NCBI GenBank assembly: GCA_950097035.1
Contig: CATNDT010000005.1
Location: 1 to 41,801, forward strand
Direction of reading: 5' to 3'
Length of the DNA: 41,801 bases
Source of the DNA: an uncultured Oscillibacter sp.
GTDB taxonomy: Bacteria > Bacillota > Clostridia > Oscillospirales > Oscillospiraceae
Each line of letters opens with the position of its first letter. Position 1 is the first letter of the stretch. The position numbers and the translations under genes are program-made. Under the pieces are notes generated by a model. The model had not been told where the DNA came from. It saw only the letters and a program-made list of their open reading frames with translations, and searched no databases. This document shows positions 15,808 through 23,209 of this stretch, piece after piece.

Positions 15808-16386
15808 ATGACAGCAGCAGATGTGATTAACGGATTCCGCGAGGACGCAATCGGGGATGCGGAGCGGACGGCTTATGCCAACGAACTGTTCCAGGAGGCC
15901 ATCCGGCTGGGAATGGAGCTGAACAATCAATACCATACCCCGGAAGAAATTCGGGAAATCATGGGACGGCTGACCGGGAAGAAAATCGACCCCGCCTTCC
16001 GGCTGTTTCCTCCGTTCTATACGGACTTCGGGAAAAACATTACCATTGGGCGGGATGTGTTTATCAACTCCGGCTGTCACTTTCAAGACCAGGGTGGGAT
16101 CGAGATTGGGGACGGCAGTTTAATCGGACATAACGTAGTCCTTGCCACCATCAACCACGACCTGGACCCGGCCAGAAATCGGAAAAACCACTATGCTCCC
16201 ATCAAGATCGGCGCTCATGTGTGGATCGGCTCCAACGCCACAATTTTATCCGGCGTTTCCATCGGAGAGTGGTCTGTGGTCGCCGCCGGAGCGGTGGTGA
16301 CGAAGGACGTTCCGCCCATGACAGTGGTGGGCGGGGTCCCTGCCCGGGTCATCAAGAAAATCACAAAAACGGAGGAACTCTTATGA
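15808..16386 (+). CDS. Sugar/maltose O-acetyltransferase-like, left-handed beta-helix
   Basis: 192 residues, ATG with AAAGGAGG about 11 bases upstream. The C-terminal two thirds are hexapeptide repeats (ITIGRDVFINSG, IEIGDGSLIGHNVVLAT, IKIGAHVWIGSNATILSGVS) ending in VVTKDVPPMTVVGGVPARVI, the hallmark of the LacA/Maa acetyltransferases. The catalytic His lies in INHDLDP. It transfers acetyl from acetyl-CoA to a hydroxyl of a small acceptor. The end overlaps the next start by ATGA, giving translational coupling. Confidence 0.9.
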   Translation: MTAADVINGFREDAIGDAERTAYANELFQEAIRLGMELNNQYHTPEEIREIMGRLTGKKIDPAFRLFPPFYTDFGKNITIGRDVFINSGCHFQDQGGIEIGDGSLIGHNVVLATINHDLDPARNRKNHYAPIKIGAHVWIGSNATILSGVSIGEWSVVAAGAVVTKDVPPMTVVGGVPARVIKKITKTEELL

Positions 16387-18437
16387 AAAAACACGTTCTG
16401 TCCCTTTTTATAGCGGTATGGCTCTGTACTCTGACCATGACTTCCTGTTCGGCGGCGGAAATTTCCGCTGCCAGCAGCGGGACGGGATTGGACAGCGCAA
16501 AGCTTACGTCTGAATCACAGCCCGCAGCCCCCTTCTTGGATGTCCCCGTTGATGCTTGGTATGCTGAGGCGATTGCCTATTGCCGGCAGAAAGGCATTAT
16601 GAGCGGGACCACCTCTACCACCTTCGTGCCGGAGGCGACACTGACCCGCGCAATGCTGGCTGCGGTGCTGCACCGTATGAGCGATACGCCCACTGTATCT
16701 GACCCGCCAGCTTTTACGGATGCGGTTGCCGGGTCCTGGTACAGTGATGCGGTTTCATGGGCGGCAAAGACCGGTGTGGTTTCCGGTTACGGCGGCGGGA
16801 CCTTCGGTGTGAACGACCCCACAACACGGGAGCAGGCTGTCACCATCCTGTGGCGCTATGCGGGAAATCCAGAGAGCACCGGAACTGCGGGTGTCTCTGA
16901 TGCCGCCTCTATCTCCACATGGGCGCAGGCAGCGGTCCGTTGGGCCGAGGTCAATGGTATCCTGGACGGTATGCTGGAAAACAACCGCTTTGATCCCAAA
17001 GCAAATATGAAACGAGGGGAAGTTGCCTCTATGCTCTATCACTATTTAAGCAACAACGCCAGCAGTCAGCCTGAACCGGCAGCAAGCGGTAGAACCCTGG
17101 TAGCCTATTTCTCCGCTACCAACACGACCCGGCCTCTGGCGGAGTATGTGGCGGACATTTTGCGCGCCGATCTCTATGAGATCGTGCCGGAGGACCCCTA
17201 TACGGACGCTGATCTGGCCTACTACACCAACGGCAGAGCTGACCGGGAGCAGAACGACCCCGCCGCCCGTCCTGCTATCTCCGGCAGTTTGGAGAACATG
17301 GCGGACTACGATGTGATCTTTTTGGGCTATCCCATCTGGCATGGGCAGGCCCCACGAATCATCAGCACCTTCCTGGAGAGCTATGATCTCACTGGGAAAA
17401 CCATCGTCCCCTTCTGCACTTCCCACTCCAGCGGCATCGGCTCCAGCGATTCCAACCTTCACGCCCTCGCCAGCGGTGCGAACTGGCTTGCCGGACGCAG
17501 ATTTGCCAGTGGAACTACCCGCAGCACCATGGAGGACTGGATCAACAGTCTTGATCTGCCCGAACAGTTAACCGCTGTGGATGCGGTAACTTCCGCTGCC
17601 GGCAAGGCGGCGTTCAACTTTGAAACCAAAAGCGTCACCCTCAACAGCGGCTATGAAATGCCCATCAACGGCCTGGGGACTTACAGCCTCCATGGGGAAA
17701 CCTGCGTCGATTCTGTAAAGTCCGCCTTGGCCAGCGGCGTCCGTCTGATTGACACCGCCTCGGCCTACGGCAACGAGGAGGAGGTAGGCCAAGCCGTTCG
17801 GGAGGCTATGGAGGAGCTGGGCCTCCAAAGAGAAGATATTTTCGTCATCACGAAAATCTATCCGGGCAGCGAAATGGCAAACCCGGAGCAGTCCATCCAG
17901 GCGTGTCTGGACCGGCTGGACCTGGGCTATGTGGATATGATGCTCCTGCACCACCCCGACCGGAACGATGTGAAAGCGTATCAGGCCATGGAAAAATTTG
18001 TGGAGGATGGGAAAATCCGCTCCCTGGGGCTCTCTAACTGGTATGTGAAGGAGCTGGAGGAATTTCTGCCCCAGGTGTCCATCACCCCGGCGCTGGTGCA
18101 GAATGAAATTCACCCCTACTACCAGGAGAATGACGTGATTCCCTATATCCAGGACCTGGGCATTGTGGTCCAGGGCTGGTATCCCCTGGGAGGCCGGGGG
18201 CATACGGGAGAACTGCTGGGAGACGAGGTGATCTCCGGCATCGCAAAGGCCCACGGCGTATCCTCCGCCCAGGTGATTCTCCGCTGGAATCTGCAAAAGA
18301 GCGTGGTGGTCATTCCCGGCTCCAGCAATCCCGACCATATCAAGGAAAATACCGAGTTGTATGATTTTGCATTGACTGATAAAGAAATGGCGAAAATCAA
18401 CGCTCTGGACCGGAACGAAAAGCACGATTGGTATTAA
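16383..18437 (+). CDS. Exported SLH - flavodoxin - aldo/keto reductase triple fusion
   Basis: 684 residues from the ATG at 16383. The order of parts is: a signal peptide with a weak lipobox (MTSC, cysteine about residue 20); three SLH motifs at about 50-95 (FLDVPVDAWYAEAI), 110-155 (FTDAVAGSWYSDAV) and 170-215; a flavodoxin-like domain at about 238-400, with the FMN loop VAYFSATNTTRP and FLGYPIWHGQAP; and an aldo/keto reductase at about 425-680, with Asp/Tyr in LIDTASAYGNEEE, Lys in VITKIYP and His in MLLHHPD. SLH domains bind cell-wall polymers, so two nucleotide-dependent redox domains are predicted on the cell surface, where NADPH is not expected. The frame is uninterrupted. It is last in the LysR operon and ends 80 bases before a strong terminator. 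Confidence 0.88.
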   Translation: MKKHVLSLFIAVWLCTLTMTSCSAAEISAASSGTGLDSAKLTSESQPAAPFLDVPVDAWYAEAIAYCRQKGIMSGTTSTTFVPEATLTRAMLAAVLHRMSDTPTVSDPPAFTDAVAGSWYSDAVSWAAKTGVVSGYGGGTFGVNDPTTREQAVTILWRYAGNPESTGTAGVSDAASISTWAQAAVRWAEVNGILDGMLENNRFDPKANMKRGEVASMLYHYLSNNASSQPEPAASGRTLVAYFSATNTTRPLAEYVADILRADLYEIVPEDPYTDADLAYYTNGRADREQNDPAARPAISGSLENMADYDVIFLGYPIWHGQAPRIISTFLESYDLTGKTIVPFCTSHSSGIGSSDSNLHALASGANWLAGRRFASGTTRSTMEDWINSLDLPEQLTAVDAVTSAAGKAAFNFETKSVTLNSGYEMPINGLGTYSLHGETCVDSVKSALASGVRLIDTASAYGNEEEVGQAVREAMEELGLQREDIFVITKIYPGSEMANPEQSIQACLDRLDLGYVDMMLLHHPDRNDVKAYQAMEKFVEDGKIRSLGLSNWYVKELEEFLPQVSITPALVQNEIHPYYQENDVIPYIQDLGIVVQGWYPLGGRGHTGELLGDEVISGIAKAHGVSSAQVILRWNLQKSVVVIPGSSNPDHIKENTELYDFALTDKEMAKINALDRNEKHDWY

Positions 18438-18516
18438 CGGGATAAAGAGATAATCAAAAACTGCCGTACGAAGGCAAAAGATAAAGTCGATGTAAAGCAC
18501 AACTTGTTACGCCCGG

Positions 18517-18550
18517 AAGCGGCGGCTTTAATCATTGCCGCCGCTTTTTG
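18517..18550 (+). terminator. Intrinsic terminator of the redox operon
   Basis: A perfect 10-bp stem (AAGCGGCGGC at 18517-18526, GCCGCCGCTT at 18537-18546) with a 10-base loop is followed by a short T-run. It lies 80 bases after the operon's last stop. Confidence 0.85.
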
Positions 18551-18584
18551 TAAACGAAAACTTTAGCTATGCGGAGAAAAAATA

Positions 18585-18640
18585 TCCTCCTTTGGCATCA
18601 TAGCGGAGGTCTGCCAACCGCCACAAAAACCAAAGGAGGA
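18585..18640 (+). repeat. Nested inverted repeat just before the IS3 fragment
   Basis: Perfect 11-bp arms, TCCTCCTTTGG (18585-18595) and its complement (18630-18640), enclose a 34-base loop that itself can pair GCGG with CCGC. There is no U-tract after it. Its origin is unclear: it may be the scar of another element or a folded RNA. Confidence 0.5.
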
Positions 18641-18868
18641 ATCAAGTCTGAAATGTATTACTTACAAAAGTTTGAAAATGAGAAATCTCTCCGTTCTGCT
18701 ATTGAAAAGTATATTTATTTCTATAATTATGAACGATTCCAAGAGCGCTTTGACGGACATTCACCAATGGAAATCCGAACCGAAGCCCTGAACACCATCA
18801 AGCCTGTACTATATCCTATCCCTGAGAATAAACGAATCCAAAAGTATAAACAAAAATATGCCGCATAA
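18641..18868 (+). pseudogene. IS3-family transposase, C-terminal fragment
   Basis: About 75 residues match the end of the DDE integrase-core transposase (OrfB) of IS3/IS150-type elements: KSEMYYLQKFENEKSLRSAI, then YIYFYNYERFQERFDGHSPM with the conserved FYNYERFQ and SPMEIR patterns, including the region of the last catalytic acidic residue. The rest of the transposase, and the left end of the element, are missing. The segment is distinctly richer in AT than its neighbours, which fits transfer. Confidence 0.82.
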
Positions 18869-18958
18869 AAACTCACCGCTGCCAGCTGATCTGGTAACGG
18901 TGAGCCAATAGAACTATTTTTATTTATTTCCCTGGTCTACCTTGACAGGGGCGGATCA
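18641..18958 (+). mobile_element. IS3-family insertion sequence remnant with right end
   Basis: The transposase fragment is followed by about 90 bases of non-coding sequence ending near 18938-18958 in CTACCTTGACAGGGGCGGAT, which resembles the terminal inverted repeat of IS3/IS150-type elements. No matching left end is visible in the window. Confidence 0.6.
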
Positions 18959-19020
18959 CATGCCCCAAGGGGGCCTGTACATACCACCGGCACGGCCGGT
19001 GGTTATGTTGATTGTGCGGT

Positions 19021-19440
19021 TCAGAACCGGGACGCCGATACACTGCGCCTGATCTGCAGCAGCAGAAGCATCAGGCTGACACCCAGCAGAATGTGCCCGA
19101 TTCCGGCCATGCCGGAGATAGCGGCATCCGCGCCCTTGGAGAGATTGGTTCCCATGACCTGAGTCACCCCGCGCACCATCAGCATTACGGCGGTCAGGTT
19201 CAGCCCGATGTGGTAGACCGTCAGTACCCGCGCAGTTTTTGCTCCGGTAAAGGACAGGTTCTTTTCCAACACCAGCAACAGCAGGAAAAACACCATGCCC
19301 AGCAGAAAATAATGGGTATGTACCACAGAGAGGGTGGTTTTGGCGGTGAATCCGTTGAATTTGGTAAACTCCCGGTAGAATACACCGCCGGCCATGGCCA
19401 GGATGGCGTACAGCAGGGCTGAATTCATATAGCGTTTCAT
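19021..19440 (-). CDS. DUF2871 family membrane protein
   Basis: 139 residues from the ATG at 19440 with AAAGGAGG about 10 bases upstream. It has four hydrophobic segments and the conserved block GGVFYREFTKFNGFTAKTTL followed by HTHYFLLGM, which define DUF2871. The paired histidines in the second segment are conserved in the family and could bind a metal or heme, but no function has been shown. It is the last gene of a three-gene minus-strand unit behind the tetR gene and ends about 60 bases from the IS3 remnant. Confidence 0.85.
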   Translation of the reverse strand: MKRYMNSALLYAILAMAGGVFYREFTKFNGFTAKTTLSVVHTHYFLLGMVFFLLLLVLEKNLSFTGAKTARVLTVYHIGLNLTAVMLMVRGVTQVMGTNLSKGADAAISGMAGIGHILLGVSLMLLLLQIRRSVSASRF

Positions 19441-19454
19441 AAGCCATTCCTCCT

Positions 19455-20120
19455 TTATTTGCATTCCTGTTTCATCGCGGAATATCCGATGAGCACCGTC
19501 CACACATAGGCGCAGGTCTTGGGGATCATCAACACCCCGACCACAGGCACAGCGTCCGCCCACAGCACCACTGGAATGTAGAAGCCGAAGCTCAGCACGA
19601 TGGTCAGCCATATCCAACGGAACGCCCGGTCCTTATGCTCCCTTGTGCTGCGATAGAACAGCACGATGATCAGCAGGCCCAGAAGGGCAAAGGGGACGTT
19701 GCGATAGATTCCCCAGGAGAGGGGCGCTTCGGCGCTGAGCCACTGGTTTTGGGGCATCATGCACAGCGCGATCCGCACACCGGCCAGAATGTACATGGCG
19801 GCGGTAAGGCTGAACCGCCCGCTGATGTGATACCGCTGCCGCCAGAAATGGTAGAGCAGCACATAGAAAACCGTCATGGTGACTGAGGTGACCAGTTTTC
19901 CAAAGCCCAAGGGAACGGTGTAGTTCTCCAGGCCGGTGGTACACAGGGCGATGACGCGGGGAACCAGATGGAAGGAGTCCCCCGCCCCCAGCACCACCGC
20001 CATCCAGCCGAACAGGCGGAACTGGCGCTCCCCCTTACTGCCCCGGATCATCAAAATTCCGATGGTGATGACTGTGATCAGATAGGCGATGTCAAACAGG
20101 GTTTCCGCAATTGCTTGCAT
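19455..20120 (-). CDS. Polytopic membrane protein of unknown function, about 7 TM segments
   Basis: 221 residues. Hydrophobic segments are visible from the N-terminus (DIAYLITVITIGILMIRG) to the C-terminus (VLMIPKTCAYVWTVLIGYSA). Conserved-looking polar residues lie inside the membrane (GAGDSFHLVPR, with a His and Arg). There is no signal peptide and no transporter or enzyme motif I recognise. It lies 14 bases upstream of the DUF2871 gene and about 40 bases after the tetR gene, and is probably a partner of the DUF2871 protein. Confidence 0.75.
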   Translation of the reverse strand: MQAIAETLFDIAYLITVITIGILMIRGSKGERQFRLFGWMAVVLGAGDSFHLVPRVIALCTTGLENYTVPLGFGKLVTSVTMTVFYVLLYHFWRQRYHISGRFSLTAAMYILAGVRIALCMMPQNQWLSAEAPLSWGIYRNVPFALLGLLIIVLFYRSTREHKDRAFRWIWLTIVLSFGFYIPVVLWADAVPVVGVLMIPKTCAYVWTVLIGYSAMKQECK

Positions 20121-20161
20121 AGGTCATTCTCCTTTATGAGTGGGATTTAATCAGTGCTTCC

Positions 20162-20719
20162 TTAATAAAGGACCCTGCGGACGATCTCCAGTACGGCGGC
20201 GGGATCGTAGTCCTGCCGCAGCAGGGCGGACAGCGTCAACGAAAATAAAACATCAGAAAACTGTTTCGCGGTGAAATGCTCCGTAAAGGCATCCTTCCGA
20301 ATTCTGCTGTCCTGCTTTAAAACGGAATACAGTCCGTCTATAATATACTGCCAGGCCTGCTGCATTCTCCGCTTCCCGTCGGCCTTCTCCTCCTGTAAAA
20401 AGCCCAGGGAGTGCAGTGTGAAGAATCCGGGATACTGCCTGCTGCCGTGTTCCATCTGTTCATACATCCACAGCATATAGGCCTGGGTGTCGTGAAACAC
20501 GGCCTCATCCTCCGGGCGGGGGAAAATTTCGTGCCAGACGCTCTCTACGGTAGCGGACACCAGGGCGGACTTGGAATCAAAATAATTGTAAATGGACCCC
20601 ACGGACACCCCGCAGGCTGCGGCGACAGAGCGGATATTGACTGCGGACCACCCCTGCTGCCGGATCAGCTCCCGGCTGGTTTTTAGAATATCCTCTTTTG
20701 ATGTGACTGCCGTATTCAT
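20162..20719 (-). CDS. TetR/AcrR family transcriptional regulator
   Basis: 185 residues. The N-terminal helix-turn-helix domain (residues of about 10-55) has the TetR pattern: ILKTSRELIRQQGWSAVNIR, then SVAAACGVSVGSIYNYFDSK. The ligand-binding C-terminal half is less conserved. It heads an operon with the two membrane-protein genes and has a near-consensus promoter overlapped by a small palindrome, so it probably represses its own operon. The ligand may be whatever the membrane proteins handle; this is inference. Confidence 0.9.
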   Translation of the reverse strand: MNTAVTSKEDILKTSRELIRQQGWSAVNIRSVAAACGVSVGSIYNYFDSKSALVSATVESVWHEIFPRPEDEAVFHDTQAYMLWMYEQMEHGSRQYPGFFTLHSLGFLQEEKADGKRRMQQAWQYIIDGLYSVLKQDSRIRKDAFTEHFTAKQFSDVLFSLTLSALLRQDYDPAAVLEIVRRVLY

Positions 20720-20734
20720 CTTATCACCTCAACA

Positions 20735-20747
20735 TGAACGATGTTCA
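20735..20747. promoter_or_regulatory. Candidate TetR operator
   Basis: The 13-bp palindrome TGAAC-GAT-GTTCA lies between the -10 hexamer and the tetR start, overlapping the expected transcription start. That position suits autorepression. Confidence 0.55.
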
Positions 20748-20775
20748 GTATAGCGATGTATTTCCGGATTGTCAA
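20747..20775 (-). promoter_or_regulatory. Promoter of the tetR operon
   Basis: On the minus strand a consensus TTGACA (20770-20775) and TATACT (20747-20752) are separated by 17 bases. Confidence 0.8.
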
Positions 20776-21162
20776 GCGTTTTTAGGACAGGAATGGAGGA
20801 CCACCGGATTTTAACACACTATATCCAAAGAGGTCAGCAAACATTTTTTAGATAATTTCTGGTGGTTTATAGCCGTTTTTGCTCCTTTTTATTTGCCCTT
20901 CGGCACTTTCTGAAACCAGTGTTTCCATGTGTTCCACGTCTGTCTGTGGCTGTTTATGTGGTCAGAAACCGTTGCGGCACTTGTACTCTCAGGTCAGGAT
21001 CGGCACGGTCTCAGTCTAAGAAAGTGGTCAAAGTTAGGTTGCTTAATTTTTGCCTCTGTCTTTTTCTGTTTTAGATTGTAGTTTCCTCTCAACTTTGGAC
21101 TGGTCTTTCGATATTGCGTTGGTTGCAAAAGCCACACAAATGCTGAAAACAGGGGGAAACGT
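20776..21162. other. Gene-free stretch between tetR and the CAP-domain gene
   Basis: No supported gene lies here on either strand. The stretch holds the left copy of the 27-bp direct repeat (20939-20965) and ends with an AGGGGG ribosome site for the gene at 21163. No strong promoter hexamer pair was found for that gene. Confidence 0.5.
20939..20965 (+). repeat. Left copy of 27-bp imperfect direct repeat
   Basis: TCTGTCTGTGG, a 5-base variable part, then TATGTGGTCAG. The copy at 28304-28330 has the same two conserved blocks and identical length (22 of 27 bases identical, all differences inside the spacer). The right copy lies just downstream of the recombinase gene, where attachment sites are usually found. 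Confidence 0.5.
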
Positions 21163-21941
21163 ATGACTAACATGAAAAAACGCACCACCGCCGTACTGAC
21201 GGCAGCTATCCTCGCAGCCGCCCTCACCATCCCTGCCACAGCGACAGCAGCGCCAACCGAATCCATCCGCATAAGCAGCTATGAAGGCAACACTCTGGGA
21301 GTTGGAGAACGTAGAGGCCTCATCATCGGCCCCAGCGGTACGGACTACTCCGTCATCTCCAGTGACCCGGATACAGTGGCGGTGGAGCAGGTGCTGACCT
21401 TCTGGGGCGTTGTCATCAAGGCGGGGGGAGCTCGGAGATCACCGCCTCCAACAGTGCCGGGGAGTTTGGAAGCATGACACTGACAATCGGCTCCGCTACT
21501 CCCACCACTCCGGAAATACCATCCGATGGGGACAATACCAGCCTGACAGACAACCTGGAGATCCGGCAGGAGATAATCCGGCTCATCAACCAGACCCGCA
21601 AGGCCAATGGGGTCTCAAAACTGCCTGTCAACGAGGTCTTGATGAATGCCGCCCAAGCCTGCTCCAACCGGTGGTACACCTGGCATCACTCCCCAGAAGA
21701 AAGCAAGGCCGCAGTTGACGCTGGCTATCCCTATGGCTTCGGGGACAACCTGACCGTGTTCACTGGCACAGCCAACGCCGCTCAGCACGCCGTCGACAAC
21801 TGGATCAACTCACCTGGACACTTCCAGACCATGATCGACCCAAGATGCGACTGTATCGGCGTGAGCATGGCCCAGTATAGCGGAATTACTTACTGCTGCA
21901 TGTTCGGTGGGATACCCAACAGTGTCAACTTCTATGCATAG
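21163..21941 (+). pseudogene. Secreted CAP/SCP-domain protein with Ig-like domain, one frameshift
   Basis: The gene starts at 21163 with a signal peptide (KKRTTAVLTAAILAAALTIP, then ATATAA). A short Ig/Big-like domain follows (TDYSVISSDPDTVAVEQVLT). Within a run of six Gs at 21423-21428 the frame is lost by one base and the same domain continues in another frame (SSEITASNSAGEFGSMTLTI). The CAP domain comes last: IRLINQTRKANGVSKL, then NRWYTWHHSPEE and HAVDNWINSPGHFQTMI with the CAP signature His and Glu. Adding one G would restore a protein of about 259 residues. Such proteins are secreted and act at the cell envelope in Clostridia. The frameshift may be a real mutation or a homopolymer sequencing error. 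Confidence 0.8.
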
Positions 21942-22127
21942 CCGAGTAGCACCCCCAAGAGGCTGTCCTGGAAACTGGATGGCCTTTCTCCGTGGTGGCA
22001 GAAGACAGAACACAGACAAGAACATGTATCATCGGAAAGCACAAATTTTCTGTTCAGATATTGTGCAGCAGTAAACAATGAAATAAAGCCATCTCCCCCT
22101 GGTCCAGGTGTGGTTCAGACTGGTTCA
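21942..22127. other. Intergenic stretch after the CAP gene
   Basis: I see no gene and no clear hairpin terminator. The promoter for the downstream DUF2200/two-component genes lies at the right end. Confidence 0.4.
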
Positions 22128-22156
22128 TTGCAAAACGATATAGGGTGTGATAAAAT
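22128..22156 (+). promoter_or_regulatory. Predicted promoter before DUF2200 and the two-component genes
   Basis: TTGCAA (22128-22133) and TAAAAT (22151-22156) are 17 bases apart. The ATG at 22186 follows about 23 bases after the expected start site. Confidence 0.6.
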
Positions 22157-22185
22157 GCTGTATCATTACCGGGAGTTTGCGGCGT

Positions 22186-22535
22186 ATGAATAACGACAAA
22201 GTATTTCAGATGGATTTTGCGAAGGTATACGGGCTTCTGGTGGATAAGGTCATCAGAAAGGGCCGGACAAAGGTCGAGGTGGATGAAGTCATCTGCTGGC
22301 TGACCGGGTACAGCCCGGAGCAGTTGGAGGCATTCCGCTCCGCCGGGCTTTGCTATGGGGATTTTTTCCGCAAGGCCCCCCGGCCTAACCCAAACCGGGC
22401 GCAGATCAAGGGTGTGGTCTGCGGTGTCCGGGTGAGGAGATCGAGGATCCGCTCATACGGGAGATCCGGTATCTGGACAAGCTGATCGATGAGCTGGCGA
22501 AAGGAAAGTCAGTGGAGAAGATTCTGCGGAAATAG
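22186..22535 (+). pseudogene. DUF2200 family protein, one frameshift
   Basis: Residues from the ATG at 22186 match DUF2200 closely: MNNDKVFQMDFAKVYGLLVD, then KGRTKVEVDEVICWLTGYSP and [20 protein letters not shown]. After GVRV at about 22434 one base is missing, and the natural ending ([20 protein letters not shown], then [12 protein letters not shown]) continues in another frame to a stop at 22533-22535. Restoring one G gives a full-length protein of about 116 residues. The function of DUF2200 is unknown. Confidence 0.85.
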
Positions 22536-22544
22536 GTGACTGCC

Positions 22545-23209
22545 ATGCGGATATTGATCGTTGAGGACGAAATAGAGCTATTACGGGACATCGCCAAAGG
22601 ATTGACCTTGAAGGGCTATGCCGTGGATCAGGCGAATGACGGAAAAATGGGTATCAGATGGCGGTCGATGAAGAGTACGATTTGATTGTGCTTGATCTGA
22701 ATTTGCCGGGTATGGATGGCTTTTCCATTTTACAGTCTTTACGCCGGAAAAACCCCCAGATAAAGGTCTTGATCTTATCAGCAAATTCCTGGCTGGAGAG
22801 CAAGCTGTCCGGCTTTGAATTGGGAGCCAGCGACTATCTGACCAAGCCCTTCCATTTTGCCGAGCTGGAAGCGCGTATCCGCGTTCTGTTGAATCGGACG
22901 TTTATTCAGCAGTCCAGCTGTTTGACATACGGTGGTCTTTCCCTGGACACCCTGAGCAGGTCCGTCGAATTTGGCGGAGCACCTGTTGGTTTAACGGCAA
23001 AGGAGTTTTCCATTCTGGAGTACTTCCTTTTGAATCAGGGGCGCCTGATTACACAGCAGGAGTTGATCGAACACGTTTGGAACGGGGACGCTGACCCGTT
23101 CAGCAATTCGATTCGGGTCCATTTGTCCGCTTTGCGCAAAAAGCTCAAAGGCGTGATGGGCAGCGACCCCATCCAGACAAAAATTGGGGAGGGGTATCTC
23201 CTATGCTGA
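22545..23209 (+). pseudogene. OmpR-family response regulator, one frameshift
   Basis: The receiver domain starts at 22545 (MRILIVEDEIELLRDIAKGL), then the frame is lost by one base in the G-run at 22649-22651. The rest continues in frame from about 22650: YDLIVLDLNLPGMDGF with the phosphorylated Asp, then ILSANSWLESKLSGFELGAS, the conserved Lys in YLTKPFHFAEL, and a winged-helix DNA-binding domain ending VHLSALRKKLKGVM and IGEGYLLC. With one G restored the protein would have about 221 residues. The stop overlaps the histidine kinase start, as in most two-component operons. It would respond to the adjacent kinase, which is itself rearranged. Confidence 0.85.
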
